DNA from: Saprospiraceae bacterium
Lineage (GTDB): Bacteria; Bacteroidota; Bacteroidia; Chitinophagales; Saprospiraceae
Direction of reading: 5' to 3'
Length of the DNA stretch: 64,000 nucleotides
Assembly: GCA_016717265.1 (NCBI GenBank)
Contig: JADKFX010000001.1
Location: forward strand, 3,546,501-3,610,500
Positions 43,219-51,873 of the stretch are shown piece by piece. The translations under genes were made by a program, and so were the position numbers. How positions within the stretch are numbered: position 1 is the stretch's first letter; each line of letters opens with the position of its first letter. The notes beneath the pieces are model-generated. The model was not told where the DNA came from. It ran no database searches and saw nothing but the letters and a program-made list of their open reading frames with translations.

Positions 43219-44205
43219 TTACCAAATATTGACTTCTGGTGTTAATTCAATACCAAATCGATTTTTTACAGAAGTAATTATATCCATTGCAAAGTCTAGT
43301 ATTTCAAATCCGCTTGCATTTCCAAAATTCACAAGCACTAAAGCTTGTTTTTCATAACTTCCTACATCCCCTTTTCGTCTTCCTTTCCATCCGCATTGAT
43401 CAATTAGCCATCCACTTGGCACTTTTACAAATTCATCATTTTCAGAATAACCAGGCATTTGAGGAAATTGCAATTTTAAAGCATTAAACTCTTTTCTAGA
43501 AATAGAAGTATTTTTAAAAAAGCTACCCGCGTTGCCTAATATAGCTGGGTTTGGTAGTTTAGAATTTCGTATATTAATGATTGCCTTACTTACATCCTGA
43601 ATTTTAGGATTATCAATTTTCAATGCATTCAACTCGTCTAAAATGGTACCATAGTTTAATTGCAGTACATGTTTTTTAGTTAATTTGAGTACGATTGAAT
43701 TAATGAAAAAATTTTGTTTTAATTCCGTTTTAAAAATACTCGTCCTATATCCAAAATGGCAAGATGGATTCGTAAACTTCAGGAATGCCCTATCTGGAAT
43801 ATGAAAACCATTTAACTCCACCATCACATCTTTTAATTCAACACCATAGGCTCCTATATTTTGGACGGGTGCTGCACCTACACTCCCAGGTATCAAACTT
43901 AAGTTTTCAATTCCTCCTAAATTGTGTTGCAAGGCCCATAATACAATAGAATGCCAGGATTCACCTCCACCCACTTTTACATACGCATATGCATCATTCT
44001 CTTGTAGAATTTGGATACCTTTTATTTCATTTTTTAAAATAATTACCGCTTGATTTTGAGTCAATAAGATATTACTACCTTCACCCAATATTCTATAACC
44101 TTCATTATAATTAACTTCAATTAAATCCTCTTCCTTTTGAATTTGAATCATCTCTTTTGCAAAAGACTCAACACCAAAACTGTTAAAGGGCTTTAATGAA
44201 ATCAT
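43219..44205 (-). CDS. murB: UDP-N-acetylenolpyruvoylglucosamine reductase MurB
   Basis: The 328-residue FAD enzyme reduces UDP-GlcNAc-enolpyruvate to UDP-MurNAc with NADPH, the second step of peptidoglycan precursor synthesis. FAD-binding motifs are RILGEGSNILL and GIENLSLIPGSVGAAPVQNI-GAYG near 110-130. The catalytic region includes YRTSIFK, GNAGSFFKNT (proton-donor Ser) and the terminal FGIELTPEVNIW (Glu). The type I signature PVQNIGAYG..L is present. It lies 36 bp after the ABC exporter gene and about 4 kb downstream of the dcw cluster. Confidence 0.97.
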   Translation of the reverse strand: MISLKPFNSFGVESFAKEMIQIQKEEDLIEVNYNEGYRILGEGSNILLTQNQAVIILKNEIKGIQILQENDAYAYVKVGGGESWHSIVLWALQHNLGGIENLSLIPGSVGAAPVQNIGAYGVELKDVMVELNGFHIPDRAFLKFTNPSCHFGYRTSIFKTELKQNFFINSIVLKLTKKHVLQLNYGTILDELNALKIDNPKIQDVSKAIINIRNSKLPNPAILGNAGSFFKNTSISRKEFNALKLQFPQMPGYSENDEFVKVPSGWLIDQCGWKGRRKGDVGSYEKQALVLVNFGNASGFEILDFAMDIITSVKNRFGIELTPEVNIW

Positions 44206-44241
44206 TTTAAAAATTATTCTGAATGCAAGATAAATACAAAT

Positions 44242-46020
44242 TTAACTTTCGTTTAAATCCATTTGCAACTCAACTAAGGATTTATAGATCCCATCTTCTT
44301 TATGAATGAGTACATCATGTGTGCCATATTCTGCAATCCTGCCTTTCTTTAAAACATAGATACAATCTGCATTTTTTACAGTTGATAATCGGTGTGCAAT
44401 AATAATAGAGGTTCGATCTTTCATAAGCGTATCCAGTGCGTCCTGAACTAAACGTTCACTTTCGGCATCTAAAGAAGAAGTCGCTTCATCCAAAATTAAT
44501 ATAGAAGGATTTCGCAAAATGGCTCTTGCAATTGCTATCCTTTGTCTTTGTCCGCCACTTAATTTGACACCTCGTTCTCCGACAATCGTGTCAAATTGAT
44601 CGGGAAATGATTGAATAAATTCAATGGAATTAGATTTTCGACTTGCCTCCATTAATTCCTCATCCGTAGCATTTGGTTTACCGTATAATATATTCTCGCG
44701 AATAGTTCCTCCAAATAACAAAATTTCTTGCGGTACGATTGCAATATTTTTTCTATAAGAGGTTAAATTATATTCATCAATATTTTTTCCATCAACTTCA
44801 ATAGTTCCTAATGATGGTTTATAAAAACGCATCAGAAGCTGCACTATTGTTGATTTACCTGCTCCACTTGCTCCGACAAGAGCAATTCGTTTTCCATTTA
44901 ATATATGAAAATTAATTTCTTCTAATACCTGCATTTCTGGGCGCGCCGGATATGAAAATGAAACTGTATTATAAAAAACATCCCCTATAAATTGCATATC
45001 CTGCTCCTTGAGATCTTGCGATAAAATTACTTCTTGATCCCGATCTAAAATATCCTGAATACGTTCTGTAGCACCTAATGAACCAGCCAAAGCTGTATAT
45101 AAATTTCCTAAGCCAGCGATTGCTCCACCGATGATTCCTGTATAGATAATAAACGAAAACAAATCGCCAACAGCCATTTGTCCATCCTCCACCATCATTG
45201 CACCTCGCCATAAAATAAAAAATAAACCTCCAAACAATACCGTAATAATAAATATAAAAAACAGGCCTCTCATTTTTGCATAATTCAGTGAAATTTCTAC
45301 CATCTTAGAAATCGATTGTGAAAATCTATTCACTTCAAATCGCTCATTTGTAAATGCTTTTACTGTTTGAAAAGATTGAAAACTCTCTTCCACAATAATA
45401 TTCGTTTCAGCCAAACTATCTTGCCTTTTTCTAGATAATCCTCTTATAAATCTTCCAAACAAAATACTTGCAATTACAATAAATGGAAAAGTTAATAACA
45501 TGATTAAAGCTAATCGTGGTGTCATCCATGCCAGAATAATAATACCACTAATCAAGACTACAATTTGTCGAATTAATTCAGCCAGGGTGATTGAGAATGC
45601 AGATTGTAACTGCTCTACATCTGCTGTAAGTCTGCTGGTAAGTTCTCCTACTCTATGGCTTTCAAAAAAAGTTAAATCCTGGGTGATTAATTTCTCATAA
45701 AGTGCCTTCCTGACATCTGCAATTCCTTTTTCACTTACAAGTGCAAAAAAAGTGGTTCTAAAATACGATAAAATGCCTTGAACAATTAAAATCACCAAAA
45801 AAACCAATCCGAATTGCTTAACAGGTATATTCCATTTACCCTTTCCTATTGCAGCATTAGCCATTTCACCTGCAGCAGCAGGAAATATCATAAACATGGA
45901 ACTACTTATGACCAGGCAAATCATCCCTATTGCAAAATGCAACTTATAAGGCTTTATAAACTTAAAAATTCTATAAGATTTTAAGATACTTGCTCTGGTA
46001 ATTTTAGGTCTTTCAGCCAT
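44242..46020 (-). CDS. ABC exporter, fused permease/ATPase (MsbA-like)
   Basis: The 592-residue half-transporter has six membrane helices (about residues 25-310) followed by a nucleotide-binding domain. It shows Walker A GASGAGKST, Q-loop VPQEILLFGGTIRENILYG, signature LSGGQRQRIAIARA, Walker B ILILDEATSSLD and the His switch IIAHRLSTVKNAD. Type IV ABC exporters dimerise and pump lipids or drugs; the MsbA-type lipid/LPS flippase is a reasonable guess beside a cell-wall gene. The substrate cannot be decided from sequence. It is upstream of murB in the same operon. Confidence 0.92.
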   Translation of the reverse strand: MAERPKITRASILKSYRIFKFIKPYKLHFAIGMICLVISSSMFMIFPAAAGEMANAAIGKGKWNIPVKQFGLVFLVILIVQGILSYFRTTFFALVSEKGIADVRKALYEKLITQDLTFFESHRVGELTSRLTADVEQLQSAFSITLAELIRQIVVLISGIIILAWMTPRLALIMLLTFPFIVIASILFGRFIRGLSRKRQDSLAETNIIVEESFQSFQTVKAFTNERFEVNRFSQSISKMVEISLNYAKMRGLFFIFIITVLFGGLFFILWRGAMMVEDGQMAVGDLFSFIIYTGIIGGAIAGLGNLYTALAGSLGATERIQDILDRDQEVILSQDLKEQDMQFIGDVFYNTVSFSYPARPEMQVLEEINFHILNGKRIALVGASGAGKSTIVQLLMRFYKPSLGTIEVDGKNIDEYNLTSYRKNIAIVPQEILLFGGTIRENILYGKPNATDEELMEASRKSNSIEFIQSFPDQFDTIVGERGVKLSGGQRQRIAIARAILRNPSILILDEATSSLDAESERLVQDALDTLMKDRTSIIIAHRLSTVKNADCIYVLKKGRIAEYGTHDVLIHKEDGIYKSLVELQMDLNES

Positions 46021-46039
46021 ATCCGTTTTATAACAGATA

Positions 46040-46047
46040 CAAATCTA
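46040..46047 (-). promoter_or_regulatory. Candidate -7 box of the ABC exporter / murB operon
   Basis: On the minus strand TAGATTTG matches TAnnTTTG and lies 19 bp before the ABC exporter ATG. The -33 region is weak. Confidence 0.4.
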
Positions 46048-46237
46048 AAGTGTTTTACTGCTTTCCATAATTTATAAAAATAGATTGCATTGATTCGTAT
46101 GTTGAACTATTTTAATTTAGGTTTATTTGACCTAAATTAAACTTGCAAATTCTAGCTTCTTTGTTAGCAATTGAAAAGCACACACTATTAACGTATGCCA
46201 ATTTGCATTGGAGATGTTAAACGAAAACATATAAAAT

Positions 46238-46408
46238 ATGAATCAGCAAAAAAAAATAAGGCTACTAAATTTTAAGAATGCGCCTACACCGTTTGATTTA
46301 AACCAAAAGCATAAGGTTAAGATTGCAATTTATTATAGTTTGGTGAATTCAGGATCCAATGGTTTGTATTTGAATCCCTGGAAATCCCATACTATGATAA
46401 TCCAATAA
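46238..46408 (+). CDS. Possible small protein (56 aa)
   Basis: An ATG-started frame encodes 56 residues beginning MNQQKKIRLLNFKNAPTPFD and ending in YLNPWKSHTMIIQ. The residue mix (Lys, Pro, Trp, Tyr) looks more like a protein than random AT-rich translation. No domain or family is recognised and no partner gene lies on the same strand. It could also be chance. Confidence 0.35.
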   Translation: MNQQKKIRLLNFKNAPTPFDLNQKHKVKIAIYYSLVNSGSNGLYLNPWKSHTMIIQ

Positions 46409-46527
46409 ATTTAAAATCAAACATATAGAATACTAATTTAACACCATTACATTTCAAAAATGTAATCCTGGGTATTCTGAATAAAATTTTATAATTTATA
46501 TGTTTAACTGCTTTTAAATAAAATAAA

Positions 46528-46553
46528 AAGAGCCATCCTATTGGACAGCTCTT
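46528..46553 (-). terminator. Terminator of the PKD-domain gene
   Basis: AAGAGC/GCTCTT plus TCC/GGA stems with a TATT loop are followed on the minus strand by TTTTTATTTTATTT, 24 nt after the stop codon. Confidence 0.85.
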
Positions 46554-46577
46554 CAATTTTAAATCGATATTTAAACT

Positions 46578-47996
46578 CTAAATTTTTTGAAACTTTGCTC
46601 TTGAAACGATATTATTATCAAAGTATAAGTAAATAATATAAGTACCTGATTTCAAATCTTTCACTTTCATTGGTACTTTATTATCTCCAACTTCTAATTC
46701 AACTGCTTGTTTAGCCAAGTAAGCATTGCTGATGTCTGCTATTACCAGGGTAACCGGTGTTTTTAAACTACTCTTAATAGAAACCATAATATCTTCAATG
46801 GCAGGATTTGGACTCACTTCATAAATCACAATAGAAGTTGGGTTCGGTGGTGAAACCCGTGAACCCACTTTAATAACTTTTGTAATCTGACATACAACAC
46901 CATTAATAGAGGCAAATAAAGTGACTTTATATTCACCATTTTTTGCGTAGGTATGGGATGTTGCTTGATCAGAAGAAAACGCACCATCTCCAAATTCCCA
47001 TCTGACTTTATCCGGTACAGCTCCTTTAAAGTCTGGGCGGAATTTTGCTGATAAATTATCTGTTGAAAATGCAAAATCTAAATCACATGGTTTTGGTGGT
47101 GGAGGTGTAACAATATCATTCACATGGATCCATGTAGAAAGTACTATTTTACAAAACTCTCCAGTAATGGTTGTTGTCACTAAATATTTTCCAGGTTTAG
47201 CATACACATGTTTTGCATCTATGCCAGTCGCAGTTTCACCATCGCCAAAATCCCAACTCACTTCTTTCGCACGGAAATCAGAGCCTGCATTGAATACAAA
47301 TACATTTGGAGAAGAGGCCGTATTGCTAGGTATTGCATTTATATGTACTTTACCACAACATGCGTTATCCCAATTTTGAGAAGGTGGTGGAGGAGGAGGA
47401 GTTACTCTTGTTTTTACTTCCACTTTTGCTACAAACTGCGATTTACAATTAGGGGTTGCAATGGTTAGCGTAACAACATATACACCTTCTTTAGAAAATT
47501 GATGTTTTACATCTTTTCCTTCACCGTTTTGACCATCGCCAAAATTCCAATAATATTTTGCATCTCTTAATTCAGGTACGGCATGAAATTCAACCCAACC
47601 ATCATTGTTTACAACAAATTCAAACTTACCGTCGCAAGGATTCCCTCCTGGAGTACTTTTTGTACAAATTACAAAATCATGACGCTCAATTCCTTCTTTA
47701 GCTTCCGCTTTTTGTATTAAAGCTTGTGGCTGACATGGGTCTTCTACAATAATCTGGTAAACTTGAATAGCGCCTTTTGTAACTGAAAACTTATATTCAT
47801 AATTACCATTTCCATCTGTTTTCAATTTAATGCTTGGTGTTGTAGGATCTCCTACAATGGTTACAGGCCAATCTGCTACTGTTTTCTTGTCTGTATTGTA
47901 TACCGTCCCAATGATTTTAAAAGTAAACGACTGACTATAAAGTGCCGTTCCTACAAAAATCATCAAAACATTCAGTAAAAGTCTAAAATTCATCAT
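46578..47996 (-). CDS. PKD-domain T9SS surface protein
   Basis: This 472-residue exported protein has a signal peptide (MMNFRLLLNVLMIFVGTALY) and an N-terminal carboxypeptidase-regulatory-like domain (about 25-110). Three PKD domains follow, each with the hallmark pattern: YYWNFGDGQNGEGKDVKHQF, VSWDFGDGETATGIDAKHVY and VRWEFGDGAFSSDQATSHTY. They are linked by proline-rich segments. The C-terminal T9SS sorting domain reads VIYEVSPNPAIEDIMVSIKS ... KSGTYIIYLYFDNN. It is a likely cell-surface protein. It follows ftsZ on the same strand, separated by a terminator. Confidence 0.88.
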   Translation of the reverse strand: MMNFRLLLNVLMIFVGTALYSQSFTFKIIGTVYNTDKKTVADWPVTIVGDPTTPSIKLKTDGNGNYEYKFSVTKGAIQVYQIIVEDPCQPQALIQKAEAKEGIERHDFVICTKSTPGGNPCDGKFEFVVNNDGWVEFHAVPELRDAKYYWNFGDGQNGEGKDVKHQFSKEGVYVVTLTIATPNCKSQFVAKVEVKTRVTPPPPPPSQNWDNACCGKVHINAIPSNTASSPNVFVFNAGSDFRAKEVSWDFGDGETATGIDAKHVYAKPGKYLVTTTITGEFCKIVLSTWIHVNDIVTPPPPKPCDLDFAFSTDNLSAKFRPDFKGAVPDKVRWEFGDGAFSSDQATSHTYAKNGEYKVTLFASINGVVCQITKVIKVGSRVSPPNPTSIVIYEVSPNPAIEDIMVSIKSSLKTPVTLVIADISNAYLAKQAVELEVGDNKVPMKVKDLKSGTYIIYLYFDNNIVSRAKFQKI

Positions 47997-48126
47997 GTTA
48001 ATATTTAAATGTTATCAAAAAAGTGATATCAATAATACCATACGAAGGTACAACTAAAAGGTTGGTTGCAAATGAACAAAAAATTGCTAAATGGAATGAA
48101 TTTTCAGTATTTAACTAAAATAAAAA

Positions 48127-48150
48127 TGGTCCGGACTAGCATCCGGACCA
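48127..48150 (-). terminator. Terminator of ftsZ / end of the dcw cluster
   Basis: TGGTCCGGA-N6-TCCGGACCA is a perfect 9-bp GC-rich stem followed on the minus strand by TTTTTATTTT, 43 nt after the ftsZ stop. Confidence 0.92.
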
Positions 48151-48192
48151 ATAAACCAATCTCATGAAAAGGTATGAAAAGACGAAGCATCT

Positions 48193-49578
48193 TTAATCGA
48201 CATTATCGTGAAGGAATGAATTCTCTTCCCGGATTTCCGGTCTATTGTCCTCATCCATCACCATTTTTATACGGGATGAATTGAGTTCTGAAGAGTGATT
48301 AATAGAATCCAAACGTACGTTCCTTCGTTCGTATGCTGGTGTATTTTCTGCTTCTGCCAGATTTTTTAGATCAGACAGAGAAGGTCTTTGATGATTATAA
48401 CCCGGGTTTCTAATATTTAACGGAGTATTCATTACATCCTCTTTTTTCTTAAATTGATTAAATGAGTTAGATCCCATATCAAACAAAGAAGGCGTAATTT
48501 TTTGATTTTTATCAGTTTCATCTTCAAAATCGAAAACGGTTGCATTTGATTTAAAGGCATCCTCTTGAGGATCCAGTTTCTCGTCTTGATCTAAGTTGAT
48601 TTTTAATTTTGAAGTAGCTGTATTTCTATCTTTATAACCTGCACCAAAACCAGTAGCTATAAGGGTTACACTAATTTGATCGTTTAGACTATCGTCAACA
48701 CAAGAACCCCAAATCAAATCGGTTTCATATCCTGCTTCTTGTTGTATATACTCGGTAATTTCACCAACTTCATCCATTGTAATCTCTGGATTACGGCCCG
48801 TTGTAATATTCAGAAGGATATGCTTAGCACCTCGAATATCATTATCTTCCAATAAAGGTGAATTCAATGCATTTTCAATTACTTTTTTAGCTCTGTCTTC
48901 GCCACCGGCCATAGCAGAACCCATAATTGCAACACCACTTTCCTTCATCACAAAATTCACATCTTCAAAATCAACATTGATATATCCAGGTACCGTAATT
49001 ATTTCGGCAATTCCTTTAGCTGCAATTGCAAGCACGTTATCTGCATGGGAGAAAGCACTGGACATCGGCAAATTGCCAAACATCTCTCTAAGTTTATTAT
49101 TAGAAACCACGATAAGTGCATCTACATTCTGTTTCAATTGCTCTAATCCATCATGCGCTAACCGCCCTCTGCGAGGCCCTTCAAATACAAATGGCAAGGT
49201 AATTATACCAACTGTTAAAATGTCTAATTCCCGTGCGATTTTAGCTAATATTGGGGCTGCACCTGTACCGGTTCCACCGCCCATTCCAGCTGTAATAAAT
49301 AACATTTTTGTATCCCCTTGTAAAAATTCCTTCAGTTCTTCAACCGACTCTAAACAAGCTTGTTTCCCAACTTCAGGATTATTTCCTGCACCTCTTCCAA
49401 CAGTCAATAATGGACCTAATTGAATTTTTACAGGCACCGGACTGATATCCAAAGATTGTTGATCTGTATTACATATGGCAAAATCTACGCCCCGGATGCC
49501 CTGACTGAACATATGCGTTACCGCATTGGTTCCTCCGCCACCGACACCTATTACTTTAATAATGGACCCTTTGCTCAT
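48193..49578 (-). CDS. ftsZ: Cell division protein FtsZ
   Basis: The start is at ATG 49578 (MSKGSIIKVIGVGGGGTNAV) rather than the TTG 15 bp upstream, giving 461 residues. FtsZ is the tubulin-like GTPase that forms the division ring. The GTP-binding signature is AGMGGGTGTGAAP near 100, the T7 loop NVDFEDVNFVMKESGVAIMG near 200. After a long variable linker the C-terminus ends NSFLHDNVD, the Bacteroidota-type conserved peptide that likely contacts membrane tethers such as FtsA. It is the last gene of the dcw cluster, 105 bp after ftsA. Confidence 0.98.
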   Translation of the reverse strand: MSKGSIIKVIGVGGGGTNAVTHMFSQGIRGVDFAICNTDQQSLDISPVPVKIQLGPLLTVGRGAGNNPEVGKQACLESVEELKEFLQGDTKMLFITAGMGGGTGTGAAPILAKIARELDILTVGIITLPFVFEGPRRGRLAHDGLEQLKQNVDALIVVSNNKLREMFGNLPMSSAFSHADNVLAIAAKGIAEIITVPGYINVDFEDVNFVMKESGVAIMGSAMAGGEDRAKKVIENALNSPLLEDNDIRGAKHILLNITTGRNPEITMDEVGEITEYIQQEAGYETDLIWGSCVDDSLNDQISVTLIATGFGAGYKDRNTATSKLKINLDQDEKLDPQEDAFKSNATVFDFEDETDKNQKITPSLFDMGSNSFNQFKKKEDVMNTPLNIRNPGYNHQRPSLSDLKNLAEAENTPAYERRNVRLDSINHSSELNSSRIKMVMDEDNRPEIREENSFLHDNVD

Positions 49579-49682
49579 ATTAATATTTTTCAATATCTAT
49601 TGATGGTGTAAAGATATACAATTACATATTAAAATTAAAAATAATTTATGATTTTTTTTTATATATAATTAAAATAAATTTA

Positions 49683-51050
49683 TTAAAAATAATTATCGGC
49701 ACTTGGTCCGAAAAAGTCTCTAATGGAATCATAGCTTTTAGACACTACACGGTTAATCCATCCTGATTTTTCCTGGTCGTTCCTTGCTTCCATGGCTACC
49801 TTTTCCAATTCAAAATCATCCTCGTTTAAATCAAAAACAGAATTTGTATTAAGTTCTTTTGGCTCCGCAGGTAAACCCGGCGTTACTTTTTGTAATGCTT
49901 CACCCAAAATTCCAATAACAGTTGCAAATGAAGGGTGCGCATATTCTCTATCGAAATAAGATATTTTATGATCTAGTGCTTCTCCAATTCTTGTAGATAA
50001 TCCCGTCTGATATTCGGCAAGTAATTCTATATCTTTCAATTTAGATCCTCCACCTGTCAAGACCATCCCCGCAATTAAATGATTCTCAAAACCACTCCTT
50101 CGGATTTCCCACATGACATACTCAAAAAGCTCTTCAACTCTGGATTGAATTATCCGGGCTAAATTCTTTTCTGATATTTCCTTTGGTTCGCGGCCCATTA
50201 AGCCTGGTATCGTAATTACCCGATTATCAACAATTTCATCTGCTAATGCCGAGCCAAATCTAACTTTCAACTTTTCTGCTTGATCTGGCATTACACTGCA
50301 ACCCACTTTTATATCTTTTGTAATGACATTTGACCCCAATGGAATCACCGATGTATATCGAATGATTCCTTCAAAATAAATAGAAACTTCCGTTGTTCCA
50401 CTACCTAAGTCTACCATAACAACACCTCCGTCTTTTTCCTCTGTTGATAAAACAGCATCCGCCGTGGCAATAGACTCCAATACAAATCCGGCAATAGAAA
50501 GACCCGCTTTATCAATTGCCCTCATTAAATTATCCAAAGCATCTGTACTTGCGGTAATTAAATGAAAATTCGATTCCAATCTTGAGCCTGACATTCCTAT
50601 CGGATCTATATGTCCCTCTTTATGATCAACAAAAAATTCTTGTGGAATTATATGTAGTATTTTATCACCATGTGCAAGTGGAATTTTATACATTTCTTGC
50701 GTCAATCGATCTATGTCTTCCTGACTTATTTCCTTTTTAGGATCATCGCGATAAAGTACACCTTGTTGATGCATACTCTTTATATGGTCACCGGCAATTC
50801 CAACAAAGACAGATTGAATTTCCTGTTTGGATTTCTTTTCAGCCATATCCACCGCATCGCAAATTGCTTTTGATGTTTTTTCAATATTGGTGACTACACC
50901 TCTCATCACACCATCACAAGATGCTTTTCCATAGCCAAGAATTTCCATTTTGCCTAAAATGTTTTTCTTGCCAACCATAGCAATCACTTTGTTGGTTCCA
51001 ATATTTAGAGCAACTACAATTTCGGGATTAGGATTGAGTATTGATTCCAT
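49683..51050 (-). CDS. ftsA: Cell division protein FtsA
   Basis: This 455-residue actin-fold ATPase anchors FtsZ filaments to the membrane. It begins with EIVVALNIGTNKVIAMVGKK (phosphate-1 loop), has the SHS2 insert with IHIIPQEFFVDHKEGHIDPI, the phosphate-2 loop GVVMVDLGSGTTEVSIYFEG and adenosine motif GMVLTGGGSKLKDI. The C-terminus (INRVVSKSYDSIRDFF) can form the membrane-targeting amphipathic helix. It sits between ftsQ (31 bp) and ftsZ. Confidence 0.96.
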   Translation of the reverse strand: MESILNPNPEIVVALNIGTNKVIAMVGKKNILGKMEILGYGKASCDGVMRGVVTNIEKTSKAICDAVDMAEKKSKQEIQSVFVGIAGDHIKSMHQQGVLYRDDPKKEISQEDIDRLTQEMYKIPLAHGDKILHIIPQEFFVDHKEGHIDPIGMSGSRLESNFHLITASTDALDNLMRAIDKAGLSIAGFVLESIATADAVLSTEEKDGGVVMVDLGSGTTEVSIYFEGIIRYTSVIPLGSNVITKDIKVGCSVMPDQAEKLKVRFGSALADEIVDNRVITIPGLMGREPKEISEKNLARIIQSRVEELFEYVMWEIRRSGFENHLIAGMVLTGGGSKLKDIELLAEYQTGLSTRIGEALDHKISYFDREYAHPSFATVIGILGEALQKVTPGLPAEPKELNTNSVFDLNEDDFELEKVAMEARNDQEKSGWINRVVSKSYDSIRDFFGPSADNYF

Positions 51051-51081
51051 ATGATAATTTTAAATTTATTCAAATTAAGAT

Positions 51082-51873
51082 TTAACTTTCCTGCTGTATT
51101 TTTTTTCCAATAATTTGGCCTTTAAACTTTAAGTTCACAAGCTTATAATAATTCCACCCTTGGCGTCCCATATTTTCTTTATAAAATAACTTCAAACGAT
51201 CCAATTTATCTTCAATAATTTCTGAACTACCAATAAATATTTGTTCGTTTCCAATTTTCGGAATTAAGGTAAACTCCCCATTTTCATCTAAATCTATTTG
51301 CTCTATGAGTGAATTCGCAAACGTATCTTTTCTAATTGCCTTAGCAATATCTAATAACCCTTTATAATAACTTAACTCTGTTACAGATAATTTTTTACCC
51401 TGTACGCTCGTCAAATTCCCAGTAGCAACCGGGATTCTTGTTGAATATTGCTGAGAAACCGATATTTTAAATCCATCTTCATCTAAAAAATATTGATGCC
51501 CACTTTTATCCATTATTCGAACTAAAGGATTCCTTTGATAAATATCTACATGCAATTGATCTTTTGCATCGAGATATGTATCTGCTCGTTTTACAAGTTC
51601 TTGAGACAATAAGTACTCTTCCAATTTTTTTAAATTCAAAGAATATGCTGGAATTTTTCGAATATCCTTTTTATAGAATTCGTTTAACCAATTTAAAATA
51701 TCACTTTTTTCCAGGAGCGTTTCACTAGAGACCGAATTAAATATTTGTATTTTTAAACCTTGTGATTTAAGAATTCTCTGTTGCCTGATTGAATTCATCC
51801 ATAAAATTGCAACACCTACCAGGATTAAAATATTTACAAGTATGATAACAAGCCCTTTAACTTTTGTATTCAT
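51082..51873 (-). CDS. ftsQ: Cell division protein FtsQ/DivIB
   Basis: The 263-residue bitopic protein has a short cytoplasmic N-terminus, one membrane helix (about 7-27) and a periplasmic POTRA-like plus beta domain (SSETLLEKSDILNWLN ... VDIYQRNPLVRIMDKSGHQY, DEDGFKI). FtsQ links FtsA/FtsZ side assembly to the FtsB/FtsL complex. Sequence conservation is low in this family, so position between murC and ftsA is a main argument. Its ATG overlaps the murC stop (ATGA). Confidence 0.88.
   Translation of the reverse strand: MNTKVKGLVIILVNILILVGVAILWMNSIRQQRILKSQGLKIQIFNSVSSETLLEKSDILNWLNEFYKKDIRKIPAYSLNLKKLEEYLLSQELVKRADTYLDAKDQLHVDIYQRNPLVRIMDKSGHQYFLDEDGFKISVSQQYSTRIPVATGNLTSVQGKKLSVTELSYYKGLLDIAKAIRKDTFANSLIEQIDLDENGEFTLIPKIGNEQIFIGSSEIIEDKLDRLKLFYKENMGRQGWNYYKLVNLKFKGQIIGKKIQQES

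Larger units (their letters stand above)
46021..46577. other. 557-bp intergenic region between ABC exporter and PKD protein genes
   Basis: It holds the ABC operon -7 box (46040-46047), the possible 56-aa ORF (46238-46408) and the terminator of the PKD gene (46528-46553). Nothing else is apparent. Confidence 0.55.

Noticed and set aside
43043..43225. 60-codon minus-strand frame after murB
   Set aside because: It overlaps the murB end, has AT-driven composition and no recognisable features.
48977..49423. 148-codon plus-strand frame opposite ftsZ
   Set aside because: It is a shadow of the ftsZ coding sequence, rich in Ile/Pro/Ser from the complementary strand.
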